This document shows positions 62,320-64,000 of a stretch of DNA of 64,000 bases, in pieces (position 1 is the first letter of the stretch; each line of letters starts with the position of its first letter). A model generated the notes under the pieces. That model had not been told where the DNA came from and searched no databases. It saw only the letters and a program-made list of their open reading frames with translations. The position numbers and the translations under genes were made by a program. This stretch comes from Bacteroidota bacterium (lineage in GTDB: Bacteria > Bacteroidota > JABWAT01). Location: the NCBI GenBank assembly GCA_017303995.1, contig JAFLBE010000003.1, positions 62,001 through 126,000 of the forward strand, read 5' to 3'.

Positions 62320-64000
62320 TGGAAAACTCGGTTGATATTCCTGTTGAAGGAATGACATGCGCAACCTGTGTCGTTCGGATTGAAAAAAAACTTTCCAAGG
62401 CAGAGGGTGTTTCTTCAGTTTCAGTTAATCTGGCTGGAGAAAAAGCCTCTGTAACTTTTGATACTGAGAAAACTTCAAGAGAAAAACTCGTTCAGGTTAT
62501 CGAGGATGCCGGGTATCAGGTTCCGAAAGAGAAAATGGAAAGTGCAGAACTTTCTATTACTGGAATGACCTGTGCAAATTGTGTGACCCGAATTGAAAAA
62601 AAAGTGGGGAAAATGCCTGGAGTTACTGAGATTTCAGTCAACCTTGGTACTGAAATTGCAAAAGTAAACTTCAATGGCAACCTCATTTCAATTTCTGAAA
62701 TTATCGGAAAAATTCAGGAAATCGGGTATGGTGCAAAACTTTTCAGTGTTAAATCAGAACCTGAAAGTGAAAAACAAAATCCTGATCTAACTGAACTTTC
62801 TCTTGCCTTACTTCTTACTTTCCCCTTCGTGCTGATCATGCTCGATATGGTTGTGATGGTTGTGAACTCTGGCCGCCATCTTCTTCCTCATTTCATGCAT
62901 ACCGGTTGGTTTCAGTTCTGGCTTGCTATGCCGGTACAGGTTTGGTTTGGCCGGAAATTTCATAGTCGTGCATGGAAGGCATTCACTCAGCTTTCTCCGG
63001 ATATGAATGTTCTGGTTAGTCTTGGAAGCTGGGCTGCTTTTGGGTTCAGTGTTTACTCGATGCTTTCTGGTGGTGAACATCTCTATTTCGAGTCCGGAAC
63101 CATGGTCATCAGTTTGGTTATGCTGGGTAAATACCTTGAGAAAAAGGCCAGAAAAAAATCAGGTGAGGCAATAGGAGAGTTACTAAATCTCGTACCCAAA
63201 ACTTGTGTTGTTCTTAAAAATTCGAATGAAACGATCATACCAGTCTCAAATGTGGTCGTAGATGACTTGATTTTGGTAAGACCAGGGGAATATTTCCCCG
63301 TTGATGGCGTTATTGTGACTGGTTTAACGGCGGCAGATGAGTCTTTGTTAACTGGTGAAAGTTTACCAGTTGAAAAAGCTAAAGGGGAATCTGTAAAATC
63401 GGGAACCCTGAATCTGACCGGAGTCGTCACCATAAAAGCCGAAAAAGTAGGATTGGATACGGTTCTTTCAGGGATTATAAAACTCGTGGAACAGGCTCAA
63501 ACTTCGAAACCACCTGTTCAGATTTTGGCTGATAAAATTGCAGGAGTTTTTGTCCCGGTTGTCATGGTAATCTCTCTGATTACTTTTGGATTCTGGTTTC
63601 TTTTTGTAAACCAGGGACATTTTGAACCTGCATTTTTAGCGGCTATTTCTGTTTTGGTTATTGCCTGTCCCTGCGCACTTGGATTGGCAACTCCCATATC
63701 AGTTTTGGTAGCAACCGGGAGATCCGCTAAAAATGGTATCTTATTCAGGAATGGAAGTTCGCTAGAAAATTTTGGGAAAATTCAAATTTTAGTTCTCGAC
63801 AAAACCGGAACTCTGACCTCAGGGAAAATGACCGTAAGGAAAGTTCATGATTTGAATGGATTTGGAAAAGAAAAAATTCTGGCAATGGCAGCGTCACTTG
63901 CACGGCAATCCGTCCATCCCCTTTCAAATGCAATCAGGGAATTTGCTTCTGACCAACAGATTGCCCTACTGGATTCTCAGAATGTTTCAACACATACTGG
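62319..64000 (+). CDS. copA: Copper-translocating P-type ATPase CopA (partial, runs off the end)
   Basis: The reading frame continues without a stop to the window edge, 560 codons. Two N-terminal HMA domains carry GMTCATC and GMTCANC, so CxxC is intact here in contrast to the chaperone. Membrane helices follow, then the actuator segment LTGESLP, the copper-site helix CPCALGLATP and the phosphorylation loop DKTGTLTSGK. The nucleotide-binding and last membrane parts are missing. It starts inside the CopZ stop (TGATG), so the two are coupled. The role is copper export from the cytoplasm. Confidence 0.95.
   Translation, partial: MENSVDIPVEGMTCATCVVRIEKKLSKAEGVSSVSVNLAGEKASVTFDTEKTSREKLVQVIEDAGYQVPKEKMESAELSITGMTCANCVTRIEKKVGKMPGVTEISVNLGTEIAKVNFNGNLISISEIIGKIQEIGYGAKLFSVKSEPESEKQNPDLTELSLALLLTFPFVLIMLDMVVMVVNSGRHLLPHFMHTGWFQFWLAMPVQVWFGRKFHSRAWKAFTQLSPDMNVLVSLGSWAAFGFSVYSMLSGGEHLYFESGTMVISLVMLGKYLEKKARKKSGEAIGELLNLVPKTCVVLKNSNETIIPVSNVVVDDLILVRPGEYFPVDGVIVTGLTAADESLLTGESLPVEKAKGESVKSGTLNLTGVVTIKAEKVGLDTVLSGIIKLVEQAQTSKPPVQILADKIAGVFVPVVMVISLITFGFWFLFVNQGHFEPAFLAAISVLVIACPCALGLATPISVLVATGRSAKNGILFRNGSSLENFGKIQILVLDKTGTLTSGKMTVRKVHDLNGFGKEKILAMAASLARQSVHPLSNAIREFASDQQIALLDSQNVSTHT

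Noticed and set aside
62808-63433. Two open frames on the minus strand
   Set aside because: They lie wholly inside the copA frame, which has clear motifs throughout; they are shadows.

Overview
The window looks like a chromosomal stretch of a moderately AT-rich bacterium of the FCB (Bacteroidota/Chlorobiota/Ignavibacteriota-like) assemblage. The signs are a subtilase with a C-terminal type IX secretion sorting domain, two sensor kinases with a two-component-regulator beta-propeller, several exact TAnnTTTG (-7) promoter boxes of the Bacteroidota sigma factor type, and an HMA-AraC copper regulator. Unlike many Bacteroidota, numerous genes have clear Shine-Dalgarno sequences, so a deep or sister lineage is possible. 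Species cannot be named from the sequence. No phage, insertion sequence, integrase or CRISPR array was seen.

Layout. 1-135: start of a probable greA on the minus strand with a terminator-like hairpin in its leader. 151-6063: a tightly overlapping plus-strand operon (three GT2 glycosyltransferases, a UPF0104 flippase-like protein, a NodB-type deacetylase, a radical SAM protein), probably making and modifying a lipid-linked glycan. 6124-9742: STAS protein, then a coupled minus operon VOC-lipB-SDR-SpoU methyltransferase-gamma carbonic anhydrase. 9837-17493: carA, yihY-like, an Mla lipid-transport operon (mlaD, mlaF, mlaE) headed by three small membrane proteins, and uvrB. 17858-23628: secreted protein, SPOR lipoprotein, deoC with a cysteine-rich extension, a HAD protein lacking its nucleophile, an HprK-like protein, rlmD and two envelope proteins. 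23656-32527: glgX, the T9SS subtilase, a tryptophanase, pgeF, a transglutaminase-like protein and aroE; tryptophanase and pgeF converge on an unusual heptamer-repeat element. 32533-39733: TPR protein, EamA transporter, UbiA prenyltransferase, DUF192 protein, a membrane protein, ymdB, folD, TPR membrane protein. 39860-46334: two convergent propeller sensor kinases whose 3' ends overlap. 46505-48679: U32 protein and a lipid kinase.

48683-56758 is a translation block on the minus strand: tRNA-Gly with two degenerate tandem tRNA-like copies, tRNA-Cys, tRNA-Leu, tRNA-Val, thrS, infC (read here as using an AUU start codon), rpmI, rplT, a terminator/attenuator, pheS, pheT, a coiled-coil protein, zapA and a candidate 6S RNA. 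56848-60625: PASTA protein, rpe and two response-regulator genes in one operon. 60825-64000: a half-size EamA transporter, an HMA-AraC regulator, a CopZ-like chaperone with an atypical CxxxC site and the first part of a CopA copper ATPase that runs off the end.

The most notable items are the glycolipid-type operon, the tandem tRNA-Gly-derived repeats, the AUU-initiated infC, the candidate 6S RNA beside zapA, the tryptophanase whose backbone resembles tyrosine phenol-lyase, the inverted heptamer arrays that encode the ends of two convergent genes, and several signalling or hydrolase proteins with altered catalytic residues.
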